In this document: piece after piece, positions 4,821-5,119 of the stretch | Numbering within the stretch: position 1 is the first letter of the stretch | How the letters are laid out: the number at the start of each line of letters is the position of its first letter | From: Treponema sp. | GTDB taxonomy: Bacteria; Spirochaetota; Spirochaetia; Treponematales; Breznakiellaceae | DNA: 5,119 nt | NCBI GenBank assembly: GCA_009780595.1 | Contig: WQZT01000132.1 | Span: 1 to 5,119 of the forward strand | Reading direction: 5' to 3' | The notes under the pieces: model-generated | What the model was told of the DNA's origin: nothing | Databases searched by the model: none | Seen by the model: the letters and a program-made list of their open reading frames with translations, nothing else | Position numbers and translations under genes: made by a program

Positions 4821-4849
4821 AACATACACGATTAAAAAAAAAAGATCAA
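4821..4849 (-). promoter_or_regulatory. weak candidate promoter for tRNA-Lys
   Basis: On the minus strand TTGATC (4849-4844) is followed by a 17-base spacer that contains a run of ten T, then TATGTT (4826-4821). Each hexamer matches the sigma-70 consensus at four of six positions. The distance to the mature tRNA is about 80 bases. CATAAT at 4807-4802 is an alternative -10 without a good -35. Confidence 0.25.
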
Positions 4850-4905
4850 GCCCCTGTTCGTGATAATCAACAAACCGCGCCCACAGAAATCAATTTTGAC
4901 GGCGG

Positions 4906-4987
4906 GGAGCACGCTCCTCCGCACCCCCCACTGCCGCAATCCGGGTGGGGAATATGCTGCCGAATGTGGGGCGGGGTTGCGTGCTCC
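4906..4987. repeat. G+C-rich long imperfect inverted repeat
   Basis: GGAGCACGC at 4906-4914 is the exact reverse complement of GCGTGCTCC at 4979-4987. Inside, CCCCAC at 4926-4931 can pair with either of two GTGGGG copies (4945-4950 or 4966-4971), and GGAGC-AC-GCTCC at 4906-4917 forms a small local hairpin. The element therefore has several mutually exclusive foldings. It lies just upstream of, not inside, the predicted Rpn-type transcript. Confidence 0.6.
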
Positions 4988-4991
4988 AGGC

Positions 4992-5020
4992 TTGAAAAAA
5001 CGCCCGACACACTGCATACT
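4992..5020 (+). promoter_or_regulatory. leaderless-type promoter of the Rpn-like gene
   Basis: TTGAAA (five of six) at 4992-4997, a 17-base spacer, CATACT (five of six) at 5015-5020, then exactly six bases to the ATG at 5027. The geometry is identical to that at 1794-1829, and the sequence ATACTTGRCGTATG is shared. No SD precedes the ATG. Confidence 0.7.
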
Positions 5021-5026
5021 TGACGT

Positions 5027-5119
5027 ATGCCAGCAAACACCAAGTACAAAGACAGCGTGTTCTCCCTGCTCTTCAGCGACCCCGATCTGCTTCGGGAACT
5101 GTACTGCGCTCTGGAAGGC
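5027..5119 (+). CDS. Rpn-family recombination-promoting nuclease / putative transposase, 5' part
   Basis: Only the first 31 codons are in the window, with no stop; the gene continues beyond the right edge. The start M-P-A-N-T-K-Y-K-D-S-V-F followed by S-L-L-F-S-D-P-D-L-L-R-E-L-Y is the conserved N-terminus of Rpn/YhgA-like PD-(D/E)XK proteins, in which K-Y-K-D-x-V-F opens the nuclease domain. The catalytic residues lie farther downstream and cannot be checked. Such genes occur in many near-identical copies in some genomes and are often broken. The family promotes RecA-independent recombination in E. coli; the role here is unknown. The start is supported by the promoter spacing. Confidence 0.85.
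   Translation, partial: MPANTKYKDSVFSLLFSDPDLLRELYCALEG

Larger units (their letters stand above)
4739..5026. other. intergenic region between tRNA-Lys and the Rpn-type gene
   Basis: No credible gene is seen here; open frames on the minus strand lack start signals and recognisable content. The left half is A+T-rich and includes a run of ten A (4834-4843) and the small dyad ATGTT/AACAT (4811-4815, 4821-4825). From 4901 the sequence turns sharply G+C-rich, with a long inverted repeat at 4906-4987. The promoter of the next gene lies at 4992-5020. Confidence 0.6.

Noticed and set aside
4834..4843. Run of ten A as a minus-strand terminator T-tract
   Set aside because: No hairpin precedes it in that direction; it falls in the spacer of a weak candidate tRNA promoter.
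4832..5049. Minus-strand open frames of about 60 codons
   Set aside because: They overlap the inverted repeat and the Rpn promoter and have no start signal or recognisable content.

Overview
The window looks like bacterial chromosome, most probably from a spirochaete of the Treponema type. That placement is inference. It rests on the overall feel of the proteins, on a sigma-54 promoter in front of a small sigma-70-family gene (a circuit best known from the spirochaete Borrelia), and on the scarcity of Shine-Dalgarno (SD) sequences at several starts. A clostridial origin cannot be excluded without database searches. The left 630 bases are visibly richer in A+T than the 1829-4586 gene block, which is G+C-rich.

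Left part (1-788): a BrnT-type toxin gene (172-489) overlaps a short gene (452-634) in the place where an antitoxin is expected. It is followed by a repeat-rich gap with a degenerate 27/28-base tandem repeat and two perfect hairpins. The next gene converges on this gap from the right.

Middle left (789-1828): a 269-residue sigma-70-family factor is encoded on the minus strand. Its start is fixed by a GGAGG site, and 49 bases before the start codon lies a 17-base match to the full sigma-54 (-24/-12) consensus. Farther upstream are AT-rich DNA and a widely spaced inverted repeat at a distance typical of activator sites. This suggests a sigma-54 to sigma-70 cascade and is the most interesting signal in the window.

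Middle right (1829-4656): three plus-strand genes separated by 15 and 28 bases look like one operon. They encode a small protein with a degenerate GIY-YIG-like pattern, a Sua5/YciO/YrdC-family protein of the YciO branch, and a cardiolipin synthase with two HKD motifs. The operon begins at a promoter placed so that transcription should start at the A of the first ATG (leaderless), and it ends at a strong terminator that works in both directions.

Right end (4657-5119): a tRNA-Lys(TTT) gene on the minus strand shares that terminator. A gap with a G+C-rich long inverted repeat follows, and then the first 31 codons of an Rpn-family PD-(D/E)XK nuclease/transposase-like gene run off the window. That gene and the operon's first gene share nearly identical leaderless promoter-start blocks (ATACTTGRCGTATG), and the brnT start resembles them.
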